In this document: positions 46,057-59,200 of the stretch, in pieces
How positions within the stretch are numbered: position 1 is the stretch's first letter
Layout of the letters: the number at the start of each line of letters is the position of its first letter
NCBI GenBank assembly: GCA_037447655.1
Contig: JBBHKE010001736.1
Coordinates: 62,001-126,000, forward strand
DNA: 64,000 nucleotides
Direction of reading: 5' to 3'
DNA from: Zygnema cylindricum
Taxonomy: Eukaryota; Streptophyta; Zygnematophyceae; Zygnematales; Zygnemataceae
The notes under the pieces: model-generated
What the model saw: only the letters and a program-made list of their open reading frames with translations
Databases searched by the model: none
What the model was told of the DNA's origin: nothing
Position numbers and translations under genes: made by a program

Positions 46057-46626
46057 GCGTTGTGTAAAGGCAATACATTTATCGCGATAACACTGATATC
46101 GATAGCTATCGGTGGTCGAACGATCAGGGGTCACGATATATCACTCCGAGATACAAAGTATTTATCGGCGATAAGTAAAAAAAAAATAGTGCGCTATATA
46201 ATAGTACTTAATAGTGTATTGTATTATATAATTGACTTTATAAAGCGTGGTATGCCGAGTATGAAATTTTGTTCCGTTCTTTGTAGTACGTGAGTTTAAT
46301 ACAGAAAGTGACGCACGTTAACGTTAACAAATTTACAATGCTATTTTATAGTACTAAACGTATAGTACAGCAAACTAAAAATTTGAATTATGTCCTAATA
46401 CGTAACTCAGTATAGCTGTACGGGGTAAACCGTATAATTATGCAGTCTGTAGAGATATCGCCAATTATTATCGGTATAGCTTTTATCGCGATAAAAAATT
46501 GACATTATCGGTTTTTTATCGGCGATAACACCAGTTTTGATATATCGTGCCAATATATCCATTATTGGCAAGTAAAAAAACAGGTATTTATGGATTATCG
46601 GCAAACCCTTACCGATACACAACACA
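46057..46626. mobile_element. CGATA-rich element with short inverted ends (family gamma), copy 1
   Basis: Both ends read GTTGTGTA inwards (46059-46066 and the complement tacacaac, 46616-46623). The interior is packed with TATCG/CGATA words, many palindromic (tatcgcgata, tatcggcgata). A related start GTGTTGTGTA opens the CGATA-rich segment at 63646. No protein is encoded and no clear target duplication was found. Confidence 0.5.
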
Positions 46627-47062
46627 AAGAAAATCGCTGAACATAAAGTGAATCCACATTCCGTAAAGGACAAATTCGGAATTCCTGCCCGGTCAAAATT
46701 TCTTAGACGCTGCTCCGTGGGGTGGAGATTTATGTACTCGGTCAAACTGTTGCACATGCACTTTTAATAACGTGTTCCGTGAAATCTGTTCAAATCGTTC
46801 ACATGCGATCGCGTAAACACTTCCATGACTCAGTTCGTCGAGTGCTCACGCAATTTCGGTAATGTCACCTCAAATGGCAGGATTATCATCTAGTTCGCGT
46901 GGTAGCTCATCATTTAGTTTGTGGCCCGATTAAAGGCGATGGACAAGATTTTGATTCCAACCTTAACTTTTTGTCCTTTTAAAACTTCATGTCCGAATGA
47001 ATAAACTCTTATCATTGGTGAATAACAACAACTCAACATGTGATATTATTCTTTGTCTTATT

Positions 47063-47628
47063 GATAGTTCAAAAGTAGGTGATAGTAGGCCCATATAATA
47101 TGCCTATTGTACGCAAAACATAGAATATGGCCTTAAGACCCATATTATATTGGTCGCAAAATGAAAAAAAATAGTAACAGGGTTGAGTTTCACATCGATC
47201 GATAGAGAATTAAACGTCATGTCTAAATTTTGAAAAACATTTAGACAAAAAAATATTTTTCCGTGAGTTTTGAGGTATTTTTTATTTTAACCGTCAGATT
47301 TGGACGATCGGACGCTCATTGATCAAAGTAGCGATCTAAGAAGATCACATGAAAAGCCCATAACACAACTTACTATAGAACTTACGTCCGCGTTTTTTTT
47401 TTTTCTGGGTTCTTATTCTTTCGGAATGTCATCTTACGATGTGTCAGTTCGCTAAAAAAATTTGTCCGGCGGCGTGCGCTGTACTATGATGATACTTCAG
47501 ATTCGTACGTTCGTACAAGAGTGTGCACAACGCACACACATACACTATGCTTACTCTACGCGAGTTTTGTGTCAAGTTTTGTGCGCCTACCAAAAGCCTA
47601 CCATAAAAACGCCTACTTTTGAACTATG
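47063..47628. mobile_element. hAT-type non-autonomous element, copy 1 (566 bp)
   Basis: The terminal inverted repeats are GATAGTTCAAAAGTAGG at the left and the complement CCTACTTTTGAACTATG at the right. A perfect 8-bp target duplication GTCTTATT is at 47055-47062 and 47629-47636. The interior is inverted relative to copy 2 and shares long blocks (acaatatgg..., aatttagaca, gatcttcttagatcg). It has no transposase and would need a hAT transposase in trans. Confidence 0.85.
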
Positions 47629-47636
47629 GTCTTATT

Positions 47637-49000
47637 GGCTCTTTAACTCTCACTTTAAGGGTGAGGTTTCATTATGAAAAAAATGTTGTTGTTTACCGAA
47701 AGTTGTACTAAAAAAAATATATTGTCAAAAACACAAGCCTACTAAATGAGGGATTTCATTCTCCACGTTTATGGGCGTAAACGTGGACCGTCGGATGCCA
47801 AATTTGATACGCCATCGTCTAACACTTTCACTTCGCAACAAATGATCCGGAGTAGGTCAATTCTCAGCGCTTGAACGAATACCATCGTGCCTCGTGGAAA
47901 AGTGAACCAATTTCCACGACGAACGCACGACGTACATGTGGCATATTATGCCTTTTGTCAAGGAGGATGTGATATCACCCACCGACATCATCCTCCTGTG
48001 ACGCTTCCCCCTTCAAAAATGTTGGGTTTGAAATGTTTTTAGGGTTTTGCTGTTTGCCTCGCTGCCATTCTCATTTAAAACGAAATTTCTACTAATTTCC
48101 CAAATTGCCGCGTTTCCTCGTTTATAATCAAGTTCAAATTATCGTACTTTGGCGCTTTTGCTAACTTGTTTTATATTTTTTAAAGTTCACAATTTAAGCT
48201 CCATTTTACAATTTACCCATTTTCAATTTGTTTTGAAAAATTACCAGTTCAAATTGAACAAGGAGTACAAACATGTTTTAGGGTTTGAGCAATTGCGATT
48301 CCACCAATTTTGGATTTTTTAAATGGTTTTGCCTAAGGTGAATATGGGTCCATAGTCAACCAAACCATATATTTTCATTGTAGATTTAAATTTGCGGTTT
48401 TGTACCTTGTGTCATCGTTTTCGGAATTTTTTGCACATTTTCATGACCTTGTGAGATGTCTTTCTCATACTTATTTCTTCATCTGGGCATTTATTTTGGG
48501 TTAATGTGTTGAATTTCCTCATTGTTGTCATCTTTTCTTCCACAATTGAGCCTTCATTCGGCTTGCGGATTTTCGTAAAGCGTGGGTGGGGCACGGACTT
48601 ATCCGACAGGAGAAAAAAGGTGAAATAATCGACGTGCCAATTTTTTCCCATGTGTTTCTTCATCGACAACCCAGCAACTTAAGTGAATGGATTTTTCTTG
48701 AATTACAATTTAGCGTAGAATTAGCGTGTGTCGGGGTAATGATGATTTTTATTTTATTTTTGGGTTTACTTCATCTTGATCTCTTTATATGCTTAGCTGA
48801 GAAAGAAGGAAAGGGGAAAATTGGATGAATTTAGTGAATTTTATATTTTTTGCGTTTATACATTATCCTTTGTATTTCAAATTTCGAGTGTGAAATGTCA
48901 GTATTTTTCACTAAATAGGGCTTGCGACCCTTTTTTTACAATGTGTTATTAGAAACTTTGTTGTACACTTGTGATATGACTTAATTTGATCTTGTCCATG
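47637..49000. other. No recognisable gene
   Basis: AT-rich sequence. Open frames at 48412-48669 (minus) and 48586-48828 (plus) show no domain. Confidence 0.5.
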
Positions 49001-49009
49001 CTGCTCTTG

Positions 49010-49400
49010 TTGTTGTTATGTTGTTGTTCCTTTTGTTTGTTATATTGTTGGTACTCTTGCAGCGCAGCAGCTGTTGCTATTGTTTACTGCTACTTCGCAG
49101 GGCAGACAGATGCTGCTGCTATTCAGACAACACCTGACATGTGCTACAACTATTCAGACAGCTGCTGGTGCTGCTGGGCAGACAACTGCTGCAACTGTTC
49201 AGCTGCTTCAGCTGGTGCTGCAACTGTTCAGCTGCTTCAGCTGGTGCTACAGGTGCACTGCTTCAGCTGGTGCTGCAACTGTTCAGCTGCTTCAGCTGGT
49301 GCTACAGGTGCAGTTGCAAGACAGCTGGTGCTGCTACTGGTGTTGAGGTCTTTGGTGTTGCTGCTACTGGTGTTGAGGTCTTTGGTGTTAAGGTCTTTGG
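49010..49400 (+). repeat. Minisatellite with CAGCTG-rich units
   Basis: Imperfect units containing TTCAGCTGCTTCAGCTGGTG recur at about 49200-49320 in a higher-order pattern. A second array has two copies of about 33 bp containing ggtgttgaggtctttggtgt at 49340-49397. The Cys/Leu/Ala-rich frames (48986-49419) in all three phases reflect the repeat and not a gene. Confidence 0.8.
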
Positions 49401-49419
49401 ACAGAAATTAGAAATATAA

Positions 49420-50710
49420 TGAATATTTATAAAAAAAAATGTCGTTATGAATTTTGATTTATGAAAAGATGTACAATTTAGATTCTGAACTCTAGAACTT
49501 TGACTTCAAACATTAGAAATAAAAAATTAGATGATGATGCAAATATTTGCACTCGAAAAGTAAACATTGACATTGGAAATTCTCCCAGATAATTTTATAT
49601 TCAACCCAAAAAAATCAATACAGGACATTAGAAGAGAAAGAGAGAGCATGAGAGAGGGTACGGTTTTTTTACATAATTTGATCATCCTGATTTTATTTCA
49701 AACTCGCAGTGCGAGTACATGTATACAAAAAAGAAAGCCCTATATTGATAGTATTGGGAAAAAAAAAACAATCTTACTTGCTATGTATTCTTTAAATATA
49801 TAGTGTCTGCGGGGAAAGCATTGCTAACATTGCAATAAATATATCCCTATGCTAAAAAATCGCAAACTACTTTATTCTTGGAAATATTATTTATTGAAGA
49901 AATGCATGTAAAATTGCTTATTCCCTATTATGTTGAACACTACAAATATAACCCAAAGCCACAAGAGAAAACCCAATCCTAACACAAGTCACGCCTACAA
50001 ATTATGCCCAAATCAAAGTGCTTCAAAGAAGTGTTTGATTGCCACACTATTCTAATGGTTCTTGACAAACTCGTATGTTATGCGCTGAAATTGCACCGAT
50101 TATCGGACCACCCATAAACCCATACAGTAATGGAGAGTCAAATCACAATGCAATATTTACCTCCTCGTCACTGGAGGGATAGAAAATACGGAGAAACAAA
50201 CACAAATGAAACATGGAAAATGAAATATGGAAAACGTGGTTAGAATTTCCCTTTGGAAGTAAAACATTGTACAGCTCAAAGTTCAACCGAACACAAAAAC
50301 TGTAAAAAAACACGATATTTCAATCACAATTTAAGTCTACTCACAATTTAAGTCTATTGAAAAATGAACAAACATAACAACATACATTAATATAGCATTG
50401 ATATAATAGTATATAATATTCATTTTTTATAATACTAGATTATTACGTTGTGTTATATTATTAAGTATTAATGCATTATATAACAAAATTAAACAATATT
50501 ATAAAATATACATTATACTACATTAGGTTATTGTGACACATCTTTATATTGTATTACATTATGTCACAACACATCAAATGATATATATTATATATATTAT
50601 AACATTAGCATGCTATATTGTATTACCGTATATAATAAAATGACATTAAAATCTTTTGTATATTACATAGTATTATGTTGTACATATTACATATTGTATT
50701 GTTTTGTATA
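49420..50710. other. AT-rich, no gene seen
   Basis: Very AT-rich, particularly 50380-50660 with many tata/taat words. No supported coding frame. Confidence 0.5.
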
Positions 50711-50719
50711 ACATATAAA

Positions 50720-51195
50720 GATAGACAGAGGAAGACAAAGAGACACATGGGGCGACACACAGGGGGCGACAGACACAGGGGGAGTCAGACACAAAGGGGA
50801 GACACAGGGGGAGACAGACATAGAGGGAGACAAAGGGAGCCAAAGAAAGCCATAAGGAAACAGAGGGAGACACAAAGATGGAAAGAGACAAAGCGAGACA
50901 GAGGGAGTCAGAGGGAATCAGAGGGAGTCAGAGGGAGTCAGAGGGAGTTTGGAGGGGGACAGAGGGAGAAGTTTGGAGGGAGACAGAGAGAGACAGATAG
51001 GAGGGAGACAAAGGGAGACGGTAGGAGACAGAGTAGGAGAGAGGAAAACAGAGGGGACAGAGGGAGACAGGGGAGACAGTGGGAGACAGGTAAACAGAGA
51101 GGGACAGAGCGCAACAGAGTAAGACGCAACAGAGTAAGACAGAGGAAGTCATACGAAAGGAGACATAGGAAGTTAGAGGGAAAGTTGTTACCAAG
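50720..51195 (+). repeat. Purine-rich GAGGGAGACA-type minisatellite
   Basis: The plus strand is mostly A/G with regular single C/T. An exact 10-bp period (GAGGGAGTCA, one variant unit) is visible at 50901-50945, and looser ggagacag units run through the rest. The Arg/Gly-rich plus frame and Ser/Val/Pro-rich minus frames are compositional. Confidence 0.88.
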
Positions 51196-51231
51196 AAAAA
51201 AACTGCTTCGATTCCCTGTCAACTTAAAAAA

Positions 51232-51251
51232 ATATATATATATATATATAT
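51232..51251. repeat. AT dinucleotide microsatellite
   Basis: Ten AT units in a row. Confidence 0.95.
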
Positions 51252-51613
51252 CGTTTTTTAGGTCAAAGTAAATAAATCAATTTAGCTTTTTGACCACATA
51301 GACTTTCCACAAACAAATTACAATTACGGATTGGTCACCTTATTGTTCATTAAGGACGATAAGTATGGCCGCCACAGTTCAATTTTGAAGAAATCAAAGG
51401 AGAATGAAGACTAGCACCGCTGCTGCGGAGGTTTTAGGTCAAAGACAGGCGTTTAAGAGAGCCATGGGAATATTTTAGAGAAGGTTGTGTTCCCTGTTAC
51501 ATGACCGTACATTTCGTACATCATCGTACATTACGTACGACGTCCTTTTTACACCTAGTACTACAAATTTTGCGTTATCATCTTGCCGCCAAAGATTCTA
51601 TATGGATTAGCAC

Positions 51614-52068
51614 CATAGTTCAAAAGTAGGCGTTTTTTGGTAGGCCTTTTGTAGGCCGCCTTTAGCGTAAGTTGTGTTACTGGCTTTCCATGTGATCTTC
51701 TTAGATCGCTACTTTCACCATCGACCTTCCGATCGTCCGAATGACGATAGTCCTATCGTAAGTTGTGTTATGGGCTTTTCATATGATCTTCTTAGATCGT
51801 TACTTTCATCATCGACCGTCAGATCGTCCAAATCTGACGGTTTAAATAAAAAGTCGCTCAAAACTCACAGAAAAATATTTTTTTGTCCGATTTTTTTTTC
51901 AAATTTAGACATTACGTTTAATTCTCTATAGATCCATGTGCAACTCAACCCTGTTACTATTTTATTTCATTTTGCGGCCAATACAATATGGGTCTTAAGG
52001 CCATATTGTATGTTTTGCATACAATAGGCATATTGTATGGGCGTACGGTCACCTACTTTTGAACTATG
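51614..52068. mobile_element. hAT-type non-autonomous element, copy 2 (455 bp)
   Basis: The terminal inverted repeats are CATAGTTCAAAAGTAGG and CCTACTTTTGAACTATG. A perfect 8-bp target duplication ATTAGCAC is at 51606-51613 and 52069-52076. It is inverted relative to copy 1, and 51750-52068 is homologous to 47063-47370. A block with gatcttcttagatcg is duplicated inside this copy (about 51693 and 51788). No coding capacity. Confidence 0.88.
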
Positions 52069-52076
52069 ATTAGCAC

Positions 52077-53272
52077 GATCGGAATAGCTTCTTACGTGGA
52101 ACCAACCAATATGCGCCACGCAAAATAAATGTCGGTTACTGACCCGACACAATGGAACGGACACAATGGAACGGTCGCTTCAGTAAGCGAATTTTTTACG
52201 TTTACTGAGACCGCCTAATGGAACAACGCTGTAATGCAAAGAGGAAAGTACAGGTAAAGTACAGCGAAGTGGACAGGAAACGACCTTCGGCAACGCAGTG
52301 CCCAAAATCCCAGATAGCCAACAATTGGCCGTACTCGTAACCTCGTCCTGGGAATTTTTGCCTGTCGTATTGAGTTGATATTTGCGTACGCGTTGATTGC
52401 TTTTGCTACAACTGTCACTTTTGCGGGCTCGTTTTAACCTGCCCAGACTGGACGCAAGGTAGCCAATTCTCCACGGCGAAGCAAGGCATCGGGCCCATGC
52501 TACAAAAACGACACTTGCTGACGCTAGGTGAAGATTCTAAGAAAGATCGCTGAACTTTGCAGCGTTACAGTACCAGAAGTAGACAAACGGACGGTTCGAA
52601 AATGACAACAGTTATAGCTCTAAGATTCGGAAAGCGCCAAAAACGGACCTTTAATGACAGAAATCAGAATTTTCAAAAAAATCAGAAGACGCCACGTACA
52701 GGAAAAGTTATGTCCTTTATCTAGGCCACTTGGACTCTAACGATACATAACCTGCCCTCGTAAAAACGCTCCCTGACCTTTTCAGAATTTCGCTGTCCAA
52801 AATCTGTGTACACGGTATCAACCGTCGTCTAGATCCGTCGATCACCGCTGGAGTATCCGATGAACGTCCACGATTCAGCCATCTGCGAATGTTCTACTAT
52901 TCAATTACGTTTTTTGTTAAAACCTCCATTCAAAACTTCGACGGTCTGCCTCGAACGGCTACTGTACCTGTCGACGTGGCACCTCGCTCCTGCGATATTC
53001 GTAAGACGTGAATCTCACGTCTGACACAGCCACTCTTACAAAGGCCGAGCATTTCCATGTGTCGAATAAGAATAAGAATTTCGAATACTACGATTAACAA
53101 GCAACAGCTTCGCAGTACTCTAGTCATACATAACGCCTCGCCAGCTACCAAAGGCCTAAATAAATAAATAAATTATCAAGTAACCGCTGTCTTTTGACTA
53201 TCGACTTGATTTTATTAAGTTGAAATATAAAACGACTCGAAATAAATAAAGTTATATAAGTGTTTCACAACC
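52077..53272. other. Region upstream of the ABCB gene, no gene seen
   Basis: No supported coding frame. A TATAAAA word at 53227-53233 lies about 40 bp before the ABCB start codon and is a possible core promoter element. No transcript data support it. Confidence 0.45.
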
Positions 53273-56200
53273 ATGCCTGGAGACGGTTCCCTTTCTTCCA
53301 TGGAACAGCTTTCCTCTGCAAAAGCAACGGAGCCTATGGCGGGATCCGTCACAGAATCCGTTATTAAAGGCAGTCGAACCAATGGCGTGACGAATTTGGC
53401 GGATGTGACGGAAGATTCAACTGAAGGGAAGAAGAAAAAGAAGAAGAAGCCAAAGGAGGAACCTGCTCCTTCTGTTAGTATGCGAGAGCTTTTCAAATAC
53501 GCAGATAAATATGATATGTTGCTTATGTTTGTTGGAACCCTAGGAGCTTTAGGGTTTGGTATTGCTCTCCCTCTTTTGGCTCTTCTCTTCGGAGAGCTCA
53601 CTGACGCCTTTGGACAAAACTTGGCGGATGTCGACAAGCTTGTGGATATGGTGACAGAGGTGCGAGACCGTCTCCACGTTTTTTTTTCCCTTTCCTGATG
53701 TTGTTTTCGTCCAATAGTGGTTTTGTGTTTATTTCTTGTAATTTCAGCCATGAGTTTATCGTAAAGCAGTCCTGCTATTGTAACAGTGCGAATTCAAAGC
53801 TGTGAAGGGATTTTTTAATTAAATAAACCTTTCATATGTTTTGAGTAGCTGAAGTGACACACCAAATCCTCTTTAAGAATTTTCATAGGAAACATTACTG
53901 GTTTTTACATTCAAATCTTCTCATGTATTTGAAAATTTATGTATTATTATCAAAATTATTCTACAATTTTTTTTTTCTCGGCTTGGTTTTTCTAGTTTTT
54001 GTGTGTTTTGAGAGGTTGTAGTCTTCCATATATTAGGAATAACGCACCCAATCCTCGTTAAGAATTCTCACAGTGGTAGTATTTAGTGTCAATGTGTAGT
54101 GTTATTTAATTCAAAATTTTCTCACTATTTAAAAATTTACAATTTTTTAAATCATTTCAGAAAATATGTTTTTCTTACTTTGTCCCACACGATTAGATTG
54201 GAGTATGATATAGATCTGGGAATCACCTTTTTGGAATCTCTCGTTTCAAGTCTAATATCTTCTATGTTTTTTTTTTTTTTTGTATTTTCTATTTTTTTTT
54301 GGGTTATTCAGACCTCTCTGAAATTTGTGTGGGTAGCAATTGGCGCTGCTGCAGCTGCATATTTGGGTAAGTTAAAATTTCAGCTCGGAAAAAGTTAAGG
54401 TCAGTCAGGACGTTAGAAACTTTCAAGAATCTATCTATACCAAAACAGTTGATGGTCTAGATATCTGCGCCCTGTCCAGTTTCCTCTTCAACTCTGGAAT
54501 TATTTTGCGTCATTTTGAGGCGCTCATTGAGTGCGGGAATTTGGCCTGTATTGGTATTGCATTTGTGTTGTCAAATTTTGGTTGTTGGTATGTTTCTTTG
54601 CCATCAATTTGCCATTCATTATCCGATGAGATGTTTTGAGTCGCAAAATTCCTGCTTTCAATTTCCTTATGCAGAAATGGCTTGTTGGATGCTGACGGGA
54701 GAGCGACAAGCCGCCCGAATTCGATCAAAGTTTCTAAAAGCAGTTCTACGACAGGACATTACATATTTTGATCTTGAGATATCAACAGGAGAAGTTATCA
54801 GTCGAATGTCTGGTGATATTGTTTTGGTGCAAGAGGCCATGGGAGAAAAGGTGAGTCTCATAAATTTTGTTTTCGTTGTCTTTGCTTCATCAGACATGTG
54901 TTTACAGAAGTCGGAATAAAATCAAAGTTGTGTTATTGGATGAGGTTAAAAGCAAAAAATACAAAAGAAAATGCAACAACTAGATATAGACTTTCATGGT
55001 TGTTGGTTTTAGACAGTTTTTATCATCTGGACATCTATTGCAACTATTTTCTTATCTTGGTGTATCATATCGATTTCATATTGGTTTTTCAACAGGTTGG
55101 CGCTTACATTCGATTAATGACGACATTTATCGGCGGCTTTGCGATGGGATTTGCGCGTGGATGGCTTCTCACATTTGTAATGTTGTCAGCTTTGCCTTTA
55201 CTCGCAATCTGCGGTGGAATAATGACTTGGGCCGTAACTCGAATGTCAAGTCGAGGTCAGGAGGCATATTCTGACGCCGGACAAGTGGTAGAGCAATGCA
55301 TTGGCGCGATTCGAACGGTGAGTTTATTTTTGCCATGTTTCAGTACTTCTTTCATAGTCTCCGACTCAAGTTGGTTTTGTAGTGTCTATTTATGACCTCA
55401 AAAAGCTGTGTCTTTATGAGGTTCCCCGTGTTCACCTGATTTTCTTTGATCCATGAATGTGTTTCTGGATAAAGTTCACCGTGAGTTTCCAAGTTGGCAA
55501 TTTTTGCGTGTTCCCCCCTACCCAAATTATAGTTAATACTAAAACAGCCCTCATACAAAAAAATTATCTACTCTGTAATGATCCACGGTTTAGTGTTCAA
55601 AAACTAGAGACGCTTAGAAAATAGCAAGCCACGCAATTGCGGGTTTCTTACGGAAAACTGTTTGCAACTGTGACTTTTGAAACTCCCCATTTCTACTGGT
55701 TGTGAACCTTGTTCTTTAATCATTGCGCAACCATGTTTCACAATTAACGAATTCTGTACTAATATTTCTTTATACAGGTGGTTGCTTTTACTGGGGAAGC
55801 AAAAGCAGTGGAGCAATACCGTGTATCTCTCGACAAAGCGTACAAAATGGGATGCCGGCAAGGCCTTTTTTCTGGCCTAGGGATGGGTGTAACTTTATTA
55901 GTTATGTTCAGTTCGTACGGGCTCGCACTTTGGGTTGGCTCAATTTTTATTGTAAATGATATCGGTGGATATACGGGAGGCAAAGTGATGAGCGTTTTGT
56001 TTGCAGTGCTCATCGGTGGAATGTAAGAGTTTATTTCCTTCTGTTTTTGGCTAAACATAAGATTGTATATTAAAGATCAGTAGATTTATTTTTGGGGTCA
56101 CACATATCCAAAGCGACAGTTGCAAGGATATTCTTGTAAACCTTGAAGTTACACCATTTACCACCATTAGTGAAGGTTTTGCTCTGAAGATAAACTGATC

Positions 56201-59200
56201 TATTAGATATTCTGATCTTTGCTAAATATTATTCTAGATCCTGTTAAAGCACTCTTAAACAGCGTCGGCCACTCTAATGGTGGTAAGCTAAGTAATTTTC
56301 CGTAGAGAGAGCATTCGCTCTTTCCTATTATCTGTCACTTTATTACGCATGTGTAAGAAATTGAAAAAAGCAGAGAAGAGGACAAAATGCAAACTCTATT
56401 GTTAAGGAAAGACGAATACGGAACATATTAGACAGATTCATCTTACTCAGCTGACTGATAGTTCTTATTTTCTTAGTTTTCACATGTTAGAACTACTTAT
56501 TTTAAGGGAATTCGGGCACTCCCATTAGTTAACAGTTATTAATGACACCTCATGTTTTGGGTCCATTTTCAGGTCTCTTGGTCAGGCTTCTCCCAATTTG
56601 AGTGCCTTTGCCAGTGGGAAAGCAGCTGCCTATAAGATTTTTGAAGTTATCGCTCGGACACCAAAAATTGACATTTACAATCTGGAGGGTGAAACACCCA
56701 AGACAATTAAAGGGGATATTGAGTTTCACAGGGTCAAATTTTCATATCCTGCCCGGCCAGATGTCCAAATATTTAGTGATTTTTCTCTTCTGATTCCTTC
56801 AGGTTTGTCTGCCCTCTTCCCTTCTGTGAACACTGTTGCTTTTTTGAGTTTGGATTTTTGTGCGAGTCTTGGTTACTTCATTGGGAAACGAGACCGCCTT
56901 TTTTATTGTGATTATGTACCAATCGACCTCCAAGAGTTTGCTTGACTTCTTTCTGTCGTTTTCTGTTACCACACATTTCTGCCTTTTTCAGAAGAAAGAT
57001 GTTCAATATTGCATTTTCCTTGTCTTTTTTTTTGTTGTGAGGCGGTTGAATAATGATCTTCATATTATTTGATGCATTTTCACGTTAATGTTTTTTACAG
57101 AAAAAAGTTTTTTGGAAAGTGCAGACTAATGTTTCTGGCATATATTTCAGGCTGTCCGTAATTGTTCACTTAATCTTGGTGACATTGCATTTAAAACGCC
57201 GTTTTTCCCTGCCCCCCCTTTCCTTCCTGCCCTCTTTTTCTATTTTATTTTTAATTTCCTCATCCACCAGGCAAAACTGTTGCTTTGGTTGGAGAGTCTG
57301 GCAGTGGGAAATCGACAGTTATTTCGTTAATTGAACGTTTTTATGATCCGATCGACGGTCACATTTCGCTTGACGGTAAATCTTTGAAATCCTTACAACT
57401 TCGTTGGCTGAGACAGCAAGTGGGTCTTGTTAGTCAAGAACCAGTACTTTTTGGGACGAGTATTCGGGATAATATTGCGTACGGAAAGGAAAACTCAACA
57501 GAGGAGGAAATAATTTCTGCCGCTAGAATGGCAAATATTTACAACTTTATTACATCACTTCCTGAAGTAAGTGTGGTTTTTTTTCTCTCGCAGAAAACAG
57601 TTTGTTCGTTGTTGCTTTCTTTTGCTCATTCAATATTTGTGGATGAACTATCTATTGTGTTTATATAGTCAATGTTGTTTGAAAATTTCCATACTCGAAT
57701 ATATTACCTGATCGTGTTTTTTGTTAAACCAGTAGTAACATTAGATTTTTATGTAATTAATAACTTGGAACAAAGGACGATGGATAAAACTTTCTATTTG
57801 TTGCACCAATTTATGGAATTTGTACTAAGTCATAATTTCTTAAAGCATGCCCCAAGTGAATTTTCTGGCTGTGCTTTTGAACAAAGATAGACAGCTCATG
57901 AACAAAAACAACAATCAGATTTTCATCATTATTATCAAATTTATTGTATTGTTGTGTTGATGAATTTCTTTTAACGTGAGCTCCGACAACGTATGCACAA
58001 TTTTTTATCTTCATATTCTTGATACTTAAAAAGCTTGTTTTCCACACCTACACAAAAACCTCCAAAGTAACTGATATAAAGCAACATGATAAATAGAAGC
58101 CATAAAGCAACGTTGAGAATCTGTTAAACACCTAACACCCTTTTTCACGCAGGGGTTTAATACCGAAGTTGGAGAACGAGGAACTCAACTCTCTGGAGGT
58201 CAAAAACAACGAGTGGCAATTGCTCGTGCAATTTTAAAAAATCCGCGAATTCTTTTATTGGACGAAGCGACATCGGCTCTTGACGCTGAATCGGAAAAAG
58301 TTGTTCAGGAGGCTTTGGAAAGGGCCATGAGAGATAGGACAACGGTAGTGGTAGCGCACCGACTCACAACTATTCGAAATGCGGATATGATTGCGGTTTT
58401 GCAACGAGGAGTCATGGTAGAGAGCGGTGAGTTTTTTGTTTTGCTTTTCTTTACAACCCTTTTTTTTGTGTCGGTATGCGAGGGAGGAGAGTGGAGTTAG
58501 AGGAAGGAGGGCTGTGGGTGCAGGAAGTAGGGAGGGAGGGGGAACGAGACTGAATTTTTTATTAAAAGGGATGGTTTGTAGTGCTGCATGTGTTTGACTA
58601 TTTTATATCGTTATGGGTTGATGTCAAGGAGAGGAAATGAGAAAGAGAGGAAAAGAGAAAGAGAGGAAAAAGCGGAAGGGTGAGGGAAGAGATTAGAAAT
58701 TCCAAGAAGGGGAGGTTTGAAATGCGAGGTTTGTGAAAAGCGGGTGCAGGTTATGTGAGGGAAAATCAGAGGTGAGGTCATTATTCACGCTGAGTGGTTT
58801 GGTGGTAACAGATGTGTTTGTTTTTTTTCCCCCTTGTTTTAAACAGGCACACATGATGAATTAGTTTCAAAACCGGGTGGAGCTTATTCGCAACTTATTC
58901 ATCTACAGGCAATGCAAAGTGAAGAGGACAAAAAGGGAAATGTGGTGAAGTTGCTAAATCGGGTTTCGGATTCATTCGAGTTTGTAGATCTTGAGAAGTC
59001 AAACTCAGCAAAGGAGACGGTAGAAACAAAAGAGGAAAAGGGAGATATTGCCGCAGAGCTTGTTCTTTCTCGAAATCCATCCGGGTTTATGAAAAAGGTT
59101 ACACAGTTTTTATGCTGTCACAGTGAAAAAAGTAATAAAAAAACAGACATGGAGGAAGGAGAAAAGGAGGAGGAGAAGGTAGATGTATCTATGGGACGAT

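Noticed and set aside
48986-49419. Overlapping Cys/Leu/Gln-rich open frames
   Set aside because: All three phases are open because of the CAGCTG minisatellite. No secretion signal with a supported gene structure or domain.
50675-51271. 198-codon Arg/Gly-rich frame
   Set aside because: It follows the purine minisatellite, and the antisense frames are equally open.
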